A DNA stretch of 64,000 nucleotides from Ruegeria sp. HKCCD8929 (GCF_013031405.1 NZ_WPZY01000004.1:372001-436000), one strand, 5' to 3'. Numbered from the stretch's first letter, positions 18,262 through 27,686 are shown. Translations and numbers: made by a program. The notes: generated by a model from the sequence alone, not told the origin.

Positions 18262-19359
18262 TCACCTTACAACAAACTCGGCATGAAGAGCGCCCGCCGC
18301 CTTGATCGTCTTGAGGATGTCGATCATGTCCCGTGGGGACACGCCCAGCGCGTTCAGGCCTGCCACCACTTCGGACAATGAGGTGCTTTCAGGCACCTCT
18401 GCCAATCGGGTTCCTTCCTCTTCCTCGATTTCGGCATTTGTCCTTGGCACCACGACGGTTTGGCCATCCGCAAAGGGATTGGGCTGGATAGCAATCGGGG
18501 CCTCCTCGACCCGCAAGGTCAGGTTGCCCTGAGACACCGCCACCCGCGAAATGCGCACGTCATCCCCCATCACGATCGTGCCCGACCTTTGATCGACCAC
18601 AACCCGCGCTTTGCGCTCGGGCTCGACCAGAATGTTCTCGATCCGCCCAATGGCGTGGGCGGTCGAGACCGCCCGCGTCGCGGCGATGTTCAACTCGATG
18701 GTTCCAGAGTCCCGCATCAGGGCAACGGCGCGGTTGAACTCGCCATTGATGGCCGCCTCGATCCGACCGGCTGTTGTGAAGTCGGGTTCGCGCAAGGCTA
18801 GCCGCAACTGGGTGAGCGATCCGAGATCGAACTCGATCTCACGCTCGACGCGCGCGCCCGAGGGGATAACACCCGAGGTCGGCACCCCGCGTACGACAGA
18901 AGCCGCATCACCTTCGGCCACCGCTCCCCCGGCAAGTACCGTGCCCTGTGCGACCGCATAGATCTGCCCGTCAGCTGCGTTCAGGGGCGTCATGATCAGT
19001 GTGCCGCCCAGCAGACTTTTGGAATCCCCGATTGCAGACACCGTCACGTCGATCTGGCCGCCCACCCGAGCAAACGGCGGCAAACTTGCAGTCACAAAAA
19101 CCGCCGCCACATTCTTGGGCCGGAACTGCTCGCCCGTCACGTTGACCCCAAGGCGCTCGAGAATATTCGACATGATCTCCTCGGTGAACGGCGCATTTCG
19201 CAATCCATCACCAGTGCCGTTCAGACCGACCACAAGGCCATATCCAACCAGGTCGTTGCCGCGCACCCCGTCGAAGTCCACCAGATCCTTGAGCCGGATG
19301 GAGTTCGCCAATGCAAGACCCGGCATCAGAAGGGCGATAAACACTAACAAAAATTTCAT
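18262..19359 (-). CDS. flgI: FlgI, flagellar P-ring protein
   Basis: FlgI polymerises in the peptidoglycan layer as the P-ring bushing around the rod. The 365-residue product has a signal peptide of about 18 residues (ending ALA), followed by the strongly conserved IRLKDLVDFDGVRGNDLVGYG start of the mature protein, then VGLNGTGDGL. The C-terminus has the usual SLSEVVAGLNALGVSPRDMIDI block. It overlaps flgL by four bases and is the last gene of the flgE-flgK-flgL-flgI run. The chaperone FlgA is encoded at 28469. Confidence 0.96.
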   Translation of the reverse strand: MKFLLVFIALLMPGLALANSIRLKDLVDFDGVRGNDLVGYGLVVGLNGTGDGLRNAPFTEEIMSNILERLGVNVTGEQFRPKNVAAVFVTASLPPFARVGGQIDVTVSAIGDSKSLLGGTLIMTPLNAADGQIYAVAQGTVLAGGAVAEGDAASVVRGVPTSGVIPSGARVEREIEFDLGSLTQLRLALREPDFTTAGRIEAAINGEFNRAVALMRDSGTIELNIAATRAVSTAHAIGRIENILVEPERKARVVVDQRSGTIVMGDDVRISRVAVSQGNLTLRVEEAPIAIQPNPFADGQTVVVPRTNAEIEEEEGTRLAEVPESTSLSEVVAGLNALGVSPRDMIDILKTIKAAGALHAEFVVR

Positions 19360-20363
19360 CTCAGGAAATTCACCAGTGACAGATTGGCATTTCGGACCGT
19401 TACGGAATACAGGCTTTCCAGTTGAAACTGTACGGTCTGCAGCCGCGTTGCGGTTTCATAAGGATCGGCCCCAATCAGTTCTCCCTTTGAGTATTCCAGG
19501 CTGGTTTTCGCGGCAGAGTTTCGGGTCGCCGCCTGATCGATGCGCGCCTCAGCCGCGCCGATCTGTGCTCTCAGTTGCACCATGTCATCCTTGGAATTGA
19601 CCAGTTGACCTCCGAGTTCCTTGAACAGGGCCGTTCGCTGATCCGGGGACATAGCGAGCGTGGGATCGGAGGCCAGCGCAGCGACGGCGGCGCTGCGTAA
19701 CGCATCCCGAAACGCCTGGTCGTCGGCCTTCAATGGCAGGCGGACCTGTTCGCGTTCCGAAATCTGCATCGGTGCCAGAACATCCGCCGATCCCTGATAC
19801 ATCACCGCCTCGAATCCCGCCGGATCATTGAACCAGGTCTCGGCTGCCTGCAGGATGTCGGACGCTGTGGTCAGACCGGTGAATTCCGCCCGCAATGCCG
19901 TCAGCAGTGTGTCCGGAGAGGCAAGCGGCGTTGCGTCGGTGGCAGTTCCTGCAAACAGACTACGGCCGCCGACACGCGTGTTCAGAGCCGAAATCATCGT
20001 GTCCAACTCGTCGGCTGCCTGCACGCTGGCCTGCGTCTGTGTCACCGCCTGATTGGACGTCCCAAAGGCCAATAGCGTCGACGAAAGCTCTGCGACACTT
20101 TTGTCGAACGTGGTCAAACTGATCTGCATCGCGTTCGCGAAAAGCCCGGCCTCGGACGTCGCGATGGAAAACCCGTCAAGGCGGGCCAGACTGCGGTCGA
20201 TATCCGCGATCTGCGCGTAATCTCCGCCCAAACGCTCGGCCACATTGGCGACTTGCCCTGAGGACAACTCGTAGGACAAGGTTTCGATCTCGGTCTTGAT
20301 CTGGGTGCTGCGGGTCTGAAGCATCAGCCCTCGGGCCAGATCGCCGATTGAATTCAGAGCCAT
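19356..20363 (-). CDS. flgL: FlgL, hook-filament junction protein (HAP3)
   Basis: FlgL forms the junction between FlgK and the filament. The 335-residue product has flagellin-like helical ends: an N-terminal segment with GLMLQTRSTQIKTEIETLSYEL and SSGQVANVAERLGGDYAQI, and a C-terminal helix ending SVTVRNANLSLVNFLR. The middle is variable. It is shorter and more divergent than enteric FlgL, as in other Rhodobacteraceae. It lies three bases after flgK and overlaps flgI, so it is part of one operon. A minor flagellin could look similar, but the position after flgK fixes the call. Confidence 0.9.
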   Translation of the reverse strand: MALNSIGDLARGLMLQTRSTQIKTEIETLSYELSSGQVANVAERLGGDYAQIADIDRSLARLDGFSIATSEAGLFANAMQISLTTFDKSVAELSSTLLAFGTSNQAVTQTQASVQAADELDTMISALNTRVGGRSLFAGTATDATPLASPDTLLTALRAEFTGLTTASDILQAAETWFNDPAGFEAVMYQGSADVLAPMQISEREQVRLPLKADDQAFRDALRSAAVAALASDPTLAMSPDQRTALFKELGGQLVNSKDDMVQLRAQIGAAEARIDQAATRNSAAKTSLEYSKGELIGADPYETATRLQTVQFQLESLYSVTVRNANLSLVNFLR

Positions 20364-20366
20364 GGT

Positions 20367-21818
20367 TTACAGCCTCAACAAGGTATCCATCAATTCATCG
20401 ACCGTTTCGATGATGCGGGCATTGGCGGCGTAAGCCTGTTCGATCTGCATCATACGTTGCAGTTCGGTATCGGTATCCACGCCCTGTTCCTTTTCGATCC
20501 GCTCAAGCTCGGTTCTGGTCGTTGAGGCAAAGGCCATGCGCCCCGCGGTGGTATTGGCGTCCTGCCCGACCCGCGACAGCAGACCCTCACTGATATCCGC
20601 CGCCGTCAGGCTGCCAGTCCCGAACCGGGTCGTTGGCAGAGTGCGCACTGTCGTCAGCGCATCGCCAAAGGCTTTCAACTGCCTTGCGTCGCCCGGCGCG
20701 CCCGGGACCGTCGCCCCCAACCCAGCGCGCAGCTTCCAACTGTCGCCGCCATTGTCAGGATCAACAACGGTATTCAGCGCCAACCGTCCGGCCAGCCCGA
20801 TCTCGACTGCCGGATCGAACCGGCTGCCGTCATCGGTGAAGAGGCCGACGTCGGTCGCGGCGACGGTCGGGTCCAGGCCCGGTGTTTCGAACCGCTCGAT
20901 CAGGTCGCGCGCCAGTGCATCCAGATCTTGTTGCGCCTCAATCGCCAACTCATCGCGGATTTCGAACTGGGCCGCCAGGCTCCCGCCCCTGATCGCCGAG
21001 GTGCCACCGGAGGTCGCGACCGGCCGGCCATTGATCTCGAGCCCCGAAAGCAGCCCGTTGCCGACGGTCATATGCGGCATCGTATCGCCGGTCAGATCGA
21101 ACGAAAGCTCTGCCGCCCGGTCGTCGAGCAGAATGGCGCCGCCATCGGAATAGAGGGCGATCCGATCATTGTCTCGCGCGACGATGTTGACCGGAACGAT
21201 CTCGTTGATCTCATCGACGAGCACCTGACGTTGATCGAGCAAAGCGGCAACGTTGCCCCCCGCCGCCCGGATCTTGGAGAGCCGAGCGTTGAGGTCTTCG
21301 ACATCCTTGAGCGCAGTGTTCAGACGGTCCACCTGCTGACCGATACGGCGATCCGCGTCCGAGCGCCTGCGGCGCAATCCTTCGGAAGCATCGTTGATCG
21401 CGTTTGCCAAGTGGCGTGCCTCGGTCACCGCCGTGTCCAGGCGTGTGGCGGACTCCGGCATGCTGGCTGCTGAAATCAAGCTGCTTTCGAAATTCGTTAG
21501 TTTGTTGGTGATCGAGTTCGGGTCATTGGCCGTGCCAACCAGTTGCTCCAACCCGCTAAAGAACTCCGAAGTGGCTTTGGCATGCGCATATCCCGCGTCG
21601 GCACTGCGGCGGTTTGCAGTCAGAACCGGAGCGTCGTGGCGGTTGACCCCGACCACCTGCACGCCATTGCCGGTCACGTGGCTTGTGGCCACTTCCAACG
21701 AGCGGCGCGTGTAGCCCGGTGTCAGCGCGTTCGCGATATTGTCCGACACCACAACCGAGGCCCGGCTGGCCGCTGAAAGCCCGCTCAGCGCGTTGTGGAA
21801 GGCGGTGGAAATGCTCAT
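20367..21818 (-). CDS. flgK: FlgK, hook-filament junction protein (HAP1)
   Basis: FlgK is the first hook-associated protein, connecting hook and filament. The 483-residue product has the flagellar rod/hook N-terminal motif (NALSGLSAASRASVVVSDNIANALTPGYTRRSLEV; ANALTPGYTRR is diagnostic) and a C-terminal heptad-rich block ending with QRMMQIEQAYAANARIIETV. The middle domain is compact. It follows flgE by 34 bp on the same strand and precedes flgL by three bases. Confidence 0.95.
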   Translation of the reverse strand: MSISTAFHNALSGLSAASRASVVVSDNIANALTPGYTRRSLEVATSHVTGNGVQVVGVNRHDAPVLTANRRSADAGYAHAKATSEFFSGLEQLVGTANDPNSITNKLTNFESSLISAASMPESATRLDTAVTEARHLANAINDASEGLRRRRSDADRRIGQQVDRLNTALKDVEDLNARLSKIRAAGGNVAALLDQRQVLVDEINEIVPVNIVARDNDRIALYSDGGAILLDDRAAELSFDLTGDTMPHMTVGNGLLSGLEINGRPVATSGGTSAIRGGSLAAQFEIRDELAIEAQQDLDALARDLIERFETPGLDPTVAATDVGLFTDDGSRFDPAVEIGLAGRLALNTVVDPDNGGDSWKLRAGLGATVPGAPGDARQLKAFGDALTTVRTLPTTRFGTGSLTAADISEGLLSRVGQDANTTAGRMAFASTTRTELERIEKEQGVDTDTELQRMMQIEQAYAANARIIETVDELMDTLLRL

Positions 21819-21852
21819 GGGAAAGGTCCTCTCATCAAATCAGGGGGCCGGA

Positions 21853-23148
21853 TCAACGCTTGATATTCGTGGTTTCCTGCAACATCTCGTCCACGGTCTG
21901 GATCACTTTGGCGCTTGACGAATAGGCGCGCTGGGTCTGGATCATATCGGTCAGTTCACTGGCGACATCGGTGGTCGATTCCTCGCGCGCGAAGGACACC
22001 AGATCGCCGGTCGGGCCATCACCGGCATCCCACAGGAAATAGGTGCCGCTGTCGCGTGACGGGGCGTAGGTCTGGCTGTCCAGCGCTGTCAGCCCGTTGG
22101 GGTTGGGAAGATCCACCAGCGGGATCTGAAACACCCGGCGGCTGACGCCTGAATCGTAGAACGCATAGACATATCCGTTTTCATCAACCTCGACGCTGGT
22201 CATGGTGCTGACCGCGGCCCCGTCCCGTGTGATCGAAACGGGAGCGAAGGTGTCGGAAAGCTGCGTGATGCCGTTCGAATCGCCGATCTGGCCGATGTTG
22301 ATCTCCATCGGACCACCCGCAACGTTCACGACGAAGCTGCCCGTGGCGGGATCATAGGCCCCACCGGAAACAGCCGTGACGCTGGCCAACGTTCCGCCGC
22401 TGGTCCGATTGTCGTCGAAGGTCAGGTTGTACTCACCGATCACAGCACCACCGGATGCCGTGTCACGCAGGACCATGGTCCAGGCATTGCTGGATCCGGT
22501 GGCCGGAACCGTCGGGATCAGTTCGATCTCGACATTCTCCGACTTTCCGAGGTTGTCGTAATACTCCACCGATAGCGGTTGCGTATCCCCCGGCGATCCC
22601 GCATCCGTCGCGGTTGCCGGCAAGTTCATTCGCAGATTCATCTGAGTCGTCGGCGATCCGGAGAGCTGATTGACGCTCAGCTGAACGGGCACCAAACCGG
22701 CCGATGTATCGCGGGGAAGGTTCGGGATCGACCCATCGGATTGCGCCGGCCAGCCCATGAGGACAAGGCCCGATTCCGAGACCAGATACCCCTGTTCATT
22801 GGTTCGGAACGACCCGGTGGTGGCCAGCAGCATCTCATTGGTGCCCGACGCGATCTGCGAGCTGCGCACAACCGGCAGCATGCCTCGGCCACGCACGGCG
22901 AGGTCGGTGGAGTTGTTGGTCGAAACCAGCGAACCGCGCTGGTCGATCATGCGCTGACTGGTCGTGCGCACGCCGCCCGCTGAATAGGCGCCGCCGGAAT
23001 TGGTCGTAACCATCGAATGAAAATCGGTCTCCACGCGCTTGTATCCAAAGGTCGAGGAGTTCGCGATGTTGTCAGAGATGGTCGCCAGCCTGCTGGCATT
23101 TGCGGACAGCGCCGCAACACCGGCATTCAGCGAAGAGGAAATGGACAT
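21853..23148 (-). CDS. flgE: FlgE, flagellar hook protein
   Basis: FlgE polymerises into the hook, the universal joint. The 431-residue product has the N-terminal rod/hook motif LATISDNIANSSTFGYKRVE, the central hook domains with QRMIDQRGSLVSTNNSTDLAVRG, and a C-terminal LTDMIQTQRAYSSSAKVIQTVDEML helix that packs with the N-terminus (quoted in part). The start at 23148 has an AAAGG site; an upstream in-frame start at 23172 adds eight non-conserved residues. A CtrA-type box lies 59 bp upstream, so this is probably the promoter-proximal gene of the flgE-flgK-flgL-flgI operon. Confidence 0.94.
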   Translation of the reverse strand: MSISSSLNAGVAALSANASRLATISDNIANSSTFGYKRVETDFHSMVTTNSGGAYSAGGVRTTSQRMIDQRGSLVSTNNSTDLAVRGRGMLPVVRSSQIASGTNEMLLATTGSFRTNEQGYLVSESGLVLMGWPAQSDGSIPNLPRDTSAGLVPVQLSVNQLSGSPTTQMNLRMNLPATATDAGSPGDTQPLSVEYYDNLGKSENVEIELIPTVPATGSSNAWTMVLRDTASGGAVIGEYNLTFDDNRTSGGTLASVTAVSGGAYDPATGSFVVNVAGGPMEINIGQIGDSNGITQLSDTFAPVSITRDGAAVSTMTSVEVDENGYVYAFYDSGVSRRVFQIPLVDLPNPNGLTALDSQTYAPSRDSGTYFLWDAGDGPTGDLVSFAREESTTDVASELTDMIQTQRAYSSSAKVIQTVDEMLQETTNIKR

Positions 23149-23206
23149 CGGCACGCCTTTCTTCTGCGTCAAACATGTGTTGATGCAACAGGTAACGCGC
23201 GGCGTC

Positions 23207-23221
23207 TTAACAGCGGGCTAA
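23207..23221. promoter_or_regulatory. Candidate CtrA box upstream of flgE
   Basis: TTAA-CAGCGGG-CTAA matches TTAA-N7-TTAA with one mismatch and lies 59 bp upstream of the flgE start. It falls in the short gap between motB and flgE, giving the flgE-flgI operon its own likely promoter. Confidence 0.5.
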
Positions 23222-23236
23222 CAGCTAAAATGCTCG

Positions 23237-24088
23237 CTATTCCTCGCCGGGGTTGCGCAGAAAGATGACCTCGATCCGGTTGTTGCGCGCCGCCATCGGA
23301 TTCTTGTCCGCCAGTTTGCGGTCTGCATGCCCCGTAACTCGCTGAATACGCTCCGATTTCAGCCCTGCACCCTCCAACAGGTTTCGGGTTTTCTCGGCGC
23401 GCGCGGTGGACAGTTCCCAAACCGGATTTTCCGCCAGAACCACCGGGTGTGCCCGGATATGCCCACCCACGGCGATCCCGTTGGTCACCAGATCCGAGGA
23501 TCGGGCAATCACGCGGATGAGATCCTTCATCAGCTGCGTAGGCCGGTCCGAGTTTACCTCAAAAAGCGGCGAATCGCTGGTGGCGAACAGTTCGACGATC
23601 AGACCCTCATCCGTGACCCGCGTCACGATATGCTGACGCAGTTTCTTGGACACCAGGCTCTCACCGCCACGCCCCAGCAGCTCTGCCTCAAGCGAAGTGA
23701 ATTCCTCGTGCGCGCCCTGACCGCCACCCTCGGCGTTCACCCCGGTCGAGCCTCGCGCGCGCTTGGCCTTGGTCGGGTTCTTGTCGGTCGCCCCCGAGCC
23801 GTCCATCACCATCGTCTTTTCCGAGAACATGTTGTCGCCGCCAAAGGCTCCGTCCCCGCCACCCGATACCGGGTTGACCGGAATCGTTGGCGAGAAGTAA
23901 TCCGCCAGACCCTTGCGTTGCTTTTCCGTCGTCGCGTTCAGCAGCCACATCAACATGAAGAAGGCCATCATGGCCGTGACAAAGTCCGCATATGCGACCT
24001 TCCACGCGCCGCCGTGATGGCCATCGCCACCGCCGCCATTACGCTTCTTCTTGATGATGACCGGCGCCGCATTGGATTGCGCACCCAT
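23237..24088 (-). CDS. motB: MotB, flagellar stator protein
   Basis: MotB with MotA forms the proton-driven stator and anchors it to peptidoglycan. The 283-residue product has a basic N-terminal tail, one transmembrane helix starting WKVAYADFVTAMMAFF in which D35 is the proton-carrying aspartate, a plug/linker region, and a C-terminal OmpA-like peptidoglycan-binding domain (RVTGHADRKLADKNPMAARNNR). ATG at 24088 is chosen over GTG at 24097 because of the AAAGG spacing. motA is not in the window. A CtrA-type box lies 49 bp upstream. Confidence 0.93.
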   Translation of the reverse strand: MGAQSNAAPVIIKKKRNGGGGDGHHGGAWKVAYADFVTAMMAFFMLMWLLNATTEKQRKGLADYFSPTIPVNPVSGGGDGAFGGDNMFSEKTMVMDGSGATDKNPTKAKRARGSTGVNAEGGGQGAHEEFTSLEAELLGRGGESLVSKKLRQHIVTRVTDEGLIVELFATSDSPLFEVNSDRPTQLMKDLIRVIARSSDLVTNGIAVGGHIRAHPVVLAENPVWELSTARAEKTRNLLEGAGLKSERIQRVTGHADRKLADKNPMAARNNRIEVIFLRNPGEE

Positions 24089-24136
24089 CTCCACCACCTT
24101 TTATATCACCCGACAACCGGGATATCAGGGCAGGCG

Positions 24137-24151
24137 TTAAGAGATGTCTAA
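24137..24151. promoter_or_regulatory. Candidate CtrA box upstream of motB
   Basis: TTAA-GAGATGT-CTAA matches the CtrA consensus with one mismatch. It lies in the gap between the end of fliI and the start of motB, 49 bp upstream of motB. Confidence 0.5.
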
Positions 24152-24175
24152 CAACTAAAACTGTCTTGATTTCCG

Positions 24176-25510
24176 TCAGTGCGGTCCCGATTTCGCCCGC
24201 CGCAGAATCAGCGCCAACCGATTGAAACTGTTCGCAACGCCATCGGGATCGGGCTTGCCAAAGAAGCCGTCCAGCTCTCCCCAGACGCGCACGGCCTGAT
24301 CCAGCACGGGGTCAGAACCCTCGGAATAAAGCCCGGCCTTGATCATGACCTCGGATTGCTCGTAACTGCCCAGCAGTTTGCGCGTCTCGGCAATCATCCC
24401 GTTCTCTTCCGGCGTTGCCGCTCCCGGCAGGCTGCGTGAGACCGAGCGGCTGACGTCAATCGCCGGGAATCGCCCCCGTTCTGCAATTTCGCGGTCCAGC
24501 ACGATGTGCCCATCCAGAACCCCGCGCAGAATATCCGCGACCGGCTCATCCATGTCCGATCCGGCGACCAGAACGCTGAACACGGCGGTGATGTCGCCCT
24601 GTTCCGTCGTTCCCGGTCCGGCCCGCTCGCATAGCCCGGTGATCAGCGGCGTCACCGACGGAGGATAGCCGCGCAGCGCCGGAGCTTCGCCCATCGCGGC
24701 GGAAATCTCACGATGGGCCTCGGCAAAGCGGGTCACCGAATCGGCCAGAAACAGCACGTTCAGACCCTGGTCCCGCAGCATCTCGGCCACCGACATCGCC
24801 GCCCAGGCACAGCGCCTGCGCGCCAGGGCCGATTGGTCCGAGGTCGCGGCGACCACCACAGCGCGGGCCATCCCCTCGGCGCCCAGTGCGTTCTCCACGA
24901 ATTCGTTCACCTCGCGACCTCGCTCGCCGATCAGCGCGACCACCACCTCATCCGCCTGCACCGACCGCGCCAGCGTCGCCATCAGGGTCGATTTCCCGAC
25001 GCCTGACCCGGCAAACAGACCGATTCGTTGCCCCCGCACAACCGGTAGCATCGTGTTCAGCACCGCCAGCCCGGTCGCCATCCGCTCGCCCAGAGGCTTG
25101 CGCTCGACCGCGCGCGGTGGCGCCTGCATAATGTCCCGCTCATCGCCCCCGCGCAGCAGAGGCCGACCGTCCAGGGGCCGCCCGAACGGGTCCACCACGC
25201 GCCCCAGCCAATGCGGCCCGGGCGCAAAGGCGGGCATCTGCCGCAAAATCACCCGGTTGCCCAGTGATACGCCCTCAGGCGCACTATCGGGCAGCATGTG
25301 GATAGTATCACGCTCGACGTGCAGCACCTCACCCACCAGCGGCGAACTTGCATCGCGTTGCAACTCCAGACGGTCGCCGATCCGCGCCCTGTCGGCCAGC
25401 CCTCCAATCTCGATCACGCCGCGGGCAACGCCGGTCACGCGACCCACATGGCGCACCAGGCTCAGGCTGTCGAACTCCGCTTTCAGCAGCATCGGGTCAG
25501 GGGCTGTCAT
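24176..25510 (-). CDS. fliI: FliI, flagellar export ATPase
   Basis: FliI is the F1-beta-like ATPase that energises and orders type III export of rod, hook and filament proteins. The 444-residue product has Walker A in GLFAGSGVGKSTL, the LIGERGREV motif, Walker B in NVLFLADSVTRFAEAHREI, and the RGYPPSVTPLI segment typical of the family. The start at 25510 has a strong GGAGGTGG site; a longer open frame extends to 25912 but covers flgB in antisense and is rejected. It is divergent from flgB. Its regulator FliH is at 2138. Confidence 0.95.
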   Translation of the reverse strand: MTAPDPMLLKAEFDSLSLVRHVGRVTGVARGVIEIGGLADRARIGDRLELQRDASSPLVGEVLHVERDTIHMLPDSAPEGVSLGNRVILRQMPAFAPGPHWLGRVVDPFGRPLDGRPLLRGGDERDIMQAPPRAVERKPLGERMATGLAVLNTMLPVVRGQRIGLFAGSGVGKSTLMATLARSVQADEVVVALIGERGREVNEFVENALGAEGMARAVVVAATSDQSALARRRCAWAAMSVAEMLRDQGLNVLFLADSVTRFAEAHREISAAMGEAPALRGYPPSVTPLITGLCERAGPGTTEQGDITAVFSVLVAGSDMDEPVADILRGVLDGHIVLDREIAERGRFPAIDVSRSVSRSLPGAATPEENGMIAETRKLLGSYEQSEVMIKAGLYSEGSDPVLDQAVRVWGELDGFFGKPDPDGVANSFNRLALILRRAKSGPH

Positions 25511-25559
25511 CGCGCCACCTCCATCTGTTTCCTGAAAACGGTTTCTAAAGGAATCGGGG

Positions 25560-25574
25560 TTAAGCCTTGATTGA
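25560..25574. promoter_or_regulatory. Candidate CtrA box between fliI and flgB
   Basis: TTAA-GCCTTGA-TTGA matches TTAA-N7-TTAA with one mismatch. It lies 23 bp upstream of flgB and 49 bp upstream of the divergent fliI, and could serve the flgB-to-fliL operon, fliI or both. Confidence 0.42.
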
Positions 25575-25597
25575 AATTGATCGAGGGAGAAGCCCCG

Positions 25598-25978
25598 ATG
25601 TTCTCTGATTTGAACGTCTTTAAGACGGCGTACGCCATGGCAACACATGCGGGACAGCGACAAGCTGTGATCTCGCGCAACATGGCCAATGCGGACACGC
25701 CCGGCTACCAAGCGCGGGATATCGAAGCCTTTGATAGCGTCTATTCTGGCGGTCCTCGCACCGAAATGATCGCCTCGCGCAACGGTCACCTGAACGGGAT
25801 CGAACGCGGGGACTGGGCCGAGTTCACGCCCGAAAACCCGACTGATCCCAACGGTAACAGCGTTTCCATCGAAGATGAGATGCTCAAGGCCGTGGACGTC
25901 AAGCGCCAGCATGACCGCGCCCTCGCAATCTACCGCTCGTCGCTCACTATCCTGCGCGCCAGCCTCGGCAAGGTCTGA
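25598..25978 (+). CDS. flgB: FlgB, proximal rod protein
   Basis: FlgB is a proximal rod subunit. The 126-residue product carries the rod motif ISRNMANADTPGYQARDI and a C-terminal helix ending RALAIYRSSLTILRASLGKV. The start at 25598 follows a GGGAGA site and matches family length; an earlier in-frame start at 25571 falls within the candidate CtrA box. It heads a plus-strand operon flgB-flgC-fliE-fliQ-flgF-flgG-flgA-flgH-fliL with gaps of at most 18 bases. Confidence 0.93.
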   Translation: MFSDLNVFKTAYAMATHAGQRQAVISRNMANADTPGYQARDIEAFDSVYSGGPRTEMIASRNGHLNGIERGDWAEFTPENPTDPNGNSVSIEDEMLKAVDVKRQHDRALAIYRSSLTILRASLGKV

Positions 25979-25989
25979 GGAGGCAGCTC

Positions 25990-26376
25990 ATGAGTGATTT
26001 TTCCAAATCCCTTGCGGTCTCGGCCAGCGGTCTGCGCGCCCAGGCCACCCGCCTGCGTCATGTGTCCGAAAACATCTCGAACGCCGACACTCCGGGCTAC
26101 CGGCGCAAGACCGTGCCGTTTGAAACCGCAAAGGGGGATGACGGCGATATGGTCAGGACTGGCCACGTTCGCCTCGACCGCACGCAACTGGCCCGAATCT
26201 ACGACCCCTCGCATCCGATGGCTGATGCGTCCGGGAATTATGAAGGCTCCAACGTCGATCTGATGATTGAGATCGCCGACGCCCGTGAGGCGCAGCGCAG
26301 TTACGAGGCCAACCTGAAAATGTTCGATCAGACCCGGCAGATGTCGTCGGGCCTGATGGACCTTCTCCGCAAATAA
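25990..26376 (+). CDS. flgC: FlgC, proximal rod protein
   Basis: FlgC is a proximal rod subunit next to FlgB. The 128-residue product has the rod motif HVSENISNADTPGYRRK near its N-terminus and the C-terminal block SNVDLMIEIADAREAQRSYEANLKMF, of which DLMIEIADAREAQRSYEANL is diagnostic. An AGGAGG ribosome site lies directly upstream. Confidence 0.95.
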   Translation: MSDFSKSLAVSASGLRAQATRLRHVSENISNADTPGYRRKTVPFETAKGDDGDMVRTGHVRLDRTQLARIYDPSHPMADASGNYEGSNVDLMIEIADAREAQRSYEANLKMFDQTRQMSSGLMDLLRK

Positions 26377-26388
26377 AGGACGACCAGA

Positions 26389-26679
26389 ATGGATATCCGC
26401 TCACTCTCTGCCGCACAGAGCTATGCCTCGGCGCGCCCGGCCACGCAGGCCGATCCCACCCACGAGGGTGCCACACAAGGGCTGCGCAACACTTTCCGCG
26501 ACTTTGCGGCCACTCTGCAGCACAGCGAACAGGTGGCGCAATCTGCGATGGTCGGACAGGCCGACCCGCACGCGCTGGTGCAGGCGCTGGCCCAGACCGA
26601 GCTGGCGGTCGAAACCGCGGTGACCGTCCGAAACAAGGTGGTCGAGGCCTATCAGGAAATCCTGCGCATGCCGGTCTGA
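26389..26679 (+). CDS. fliE: FliE, hook-basal body complex protein
   Basis: FliE joins the MS ring and export gate to the rod. The 96-residue helical product shows the FliE C-terminal pattern VQALAQTELAVETAVTVRNK followed by VVEAYQEILRMPV. It lies between flgC and fliQ, three bases before the latter, the usual position in this class. Confidence 0.92.
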   Translation: MDIRSLSAAQSYASARPATQADPTHEGATQGLRNTFRDFAATLQHSEQVAQSAMVGQADPHALVQALAQTELAVETAVTVRNKVVEAYQEILRMPV

Positions 26680-26682
26680 GCC

Positions 26683-26955
26683 ATGCTAAGCGAAGGTCTC
26701 TTCTACGACACCCTGCGCCAGGCGCTGTGGATCGCGGTCATCACCTCGGTCCCGATTCTGGCGGTTGCGCTGGTGACGGGTCTGGTCGTGGGCCTGTTTC
26801 AGGCGCTGACGTCAATTCAGGAAATGACGCTGACCTTCGTTCCCAAGCTTGCCGCCATCGTCGTGGTGTTCTGGATCTCGATGGGTTTCATGACCCAGAC
26901 GCTGGTCACCTTTTTCACCGCAACGATCCTTCCCCTGATTGCAGGAGGTCTCTGA
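26683..26955 (+). CDS. fliQ: FliQ, flagellar export gate protein
   Basis: FliQ is a small two-helix membrane protein of the export gate. The 90-residue product has two long hydrophobic segments (about residues 15-38 and 48-80) and the conserved LTSIQEMTLTFVPKLAAI motif. Its stop overlaps the flgF start by one base (TGATG). Confidence 0.95.
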   Translation: MLSEGLFYDTLRQALWIAVITSVPILAVALVTGLVVGLFQALTSIQEMTLTFVPKLAAIVVVFWISMGFMTQTLVTFFTATILPLIAGGL

Positions 26956-27668
26956 TGGGTTCCACCAGCTATATCACCCTGTCCCGCCAAACCGGTCTGA
27001 TGAATGAAATCCGCGCGGTCGCCAACAATATCGCCAATGCCAACACCACCGGTTACCGGCAACAGGGCCTCGTGTTTTCTGAGTACATTCAGGACAGCCG
27101 GCATCAGCCCTCGCTGTCGATGGCGCGCGCGCAGGTGCGCAACACATCGTTGCAGCAAGGCGTGCTGACCCAGACCATGGGCCGGTTCGACTTCGCCATC
27201 GAGGGCGACGGGTTCTTCATGCTCGAAACCGACGCTGGCAACCGTCTGACCCGCGCGGGCAGTTTCACGCCCAATGCCGATGGCGATCTGGTGAACATGG
27301 ATGGCCAGCGGGTTCTGGATGCCAATGGCGCCCCCTTGTTTGTCCCGCCCGACGCGCAATCGGTCTATGTGGCCAGCGACGGGACCCTCAGCGCCGATGG
27401 GCAACTTCTGGGACAGATCGGCGTTTACCGGCCCACCGACCCGAACGGGCTGATCCGCGAGGGCGGCGTGACCTTCCGCGCCGACGGCGGAACCGAGCCG
27501 GTGGATGAGCCGACCATCCTGCAGGGATTCCTCGAAGGCTCGAACGTCAACGCCATCGAACAGGTCACCCGCCTGGTCGAAATCCAGCGCGCTTACGAGT
27601 TGGGCCAAAGCTTTCTCGAAACCGAAGACGAACGCATCCGCAACGCCGTCAAGGCCTTGATGCGCTGA
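26955..27668 (+). CDS. flgF: FlgF, proximal/distal rod protein
   Basis: FlgF is the rod subunit just below FlgG. The 237-residue product begins with the rod motif region (NEIRAVANNIANANTTGYRQ), has the FlgF/FlgG core (FAIEGDGFFMLE, LTRAGSFTPNADG) and ends with the helix EQVTRLVEIQRAYELGQSFL. It is shorter than FlgG, and the next gene is a clear FlgG, which fixes the identity. The start at 26955 has an AGGAGG site; a longer frame from 26727 lies inside fliQ and is rejected. Confidence 0.92.
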   Translation: MGSTSYITLSRQTGLMNEIRAVANNIANANTTGYRQQGLVFSEYIQDSRHQPSLSMARAQVRNTSLQQGVLTQTMGRFDFAIEGDGFFMLETDAGNRLTRAGSFTPNADGDLVNMDGQRVLDANGAPLFVPPDAQSVYVASDGTLSADGQLLGQIGVYRPTDPNGLIREGGVTFRADGGTEPVDEPTILQGFLEGSNVNAIEQVTRLVEIQRAYELGQSFLETEDERIRNAVKALMR

Positions 27669-27686
27669 TCATAAGGAGCCTTACTC

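Noticed and set aside
24176..25912. Extension of fliI to a 578-residue protein
   Set aside because: The extra 134 residues lie antisense to flgB. FliI homologues start near the ATG at 25510, which has a strong ribosome site.
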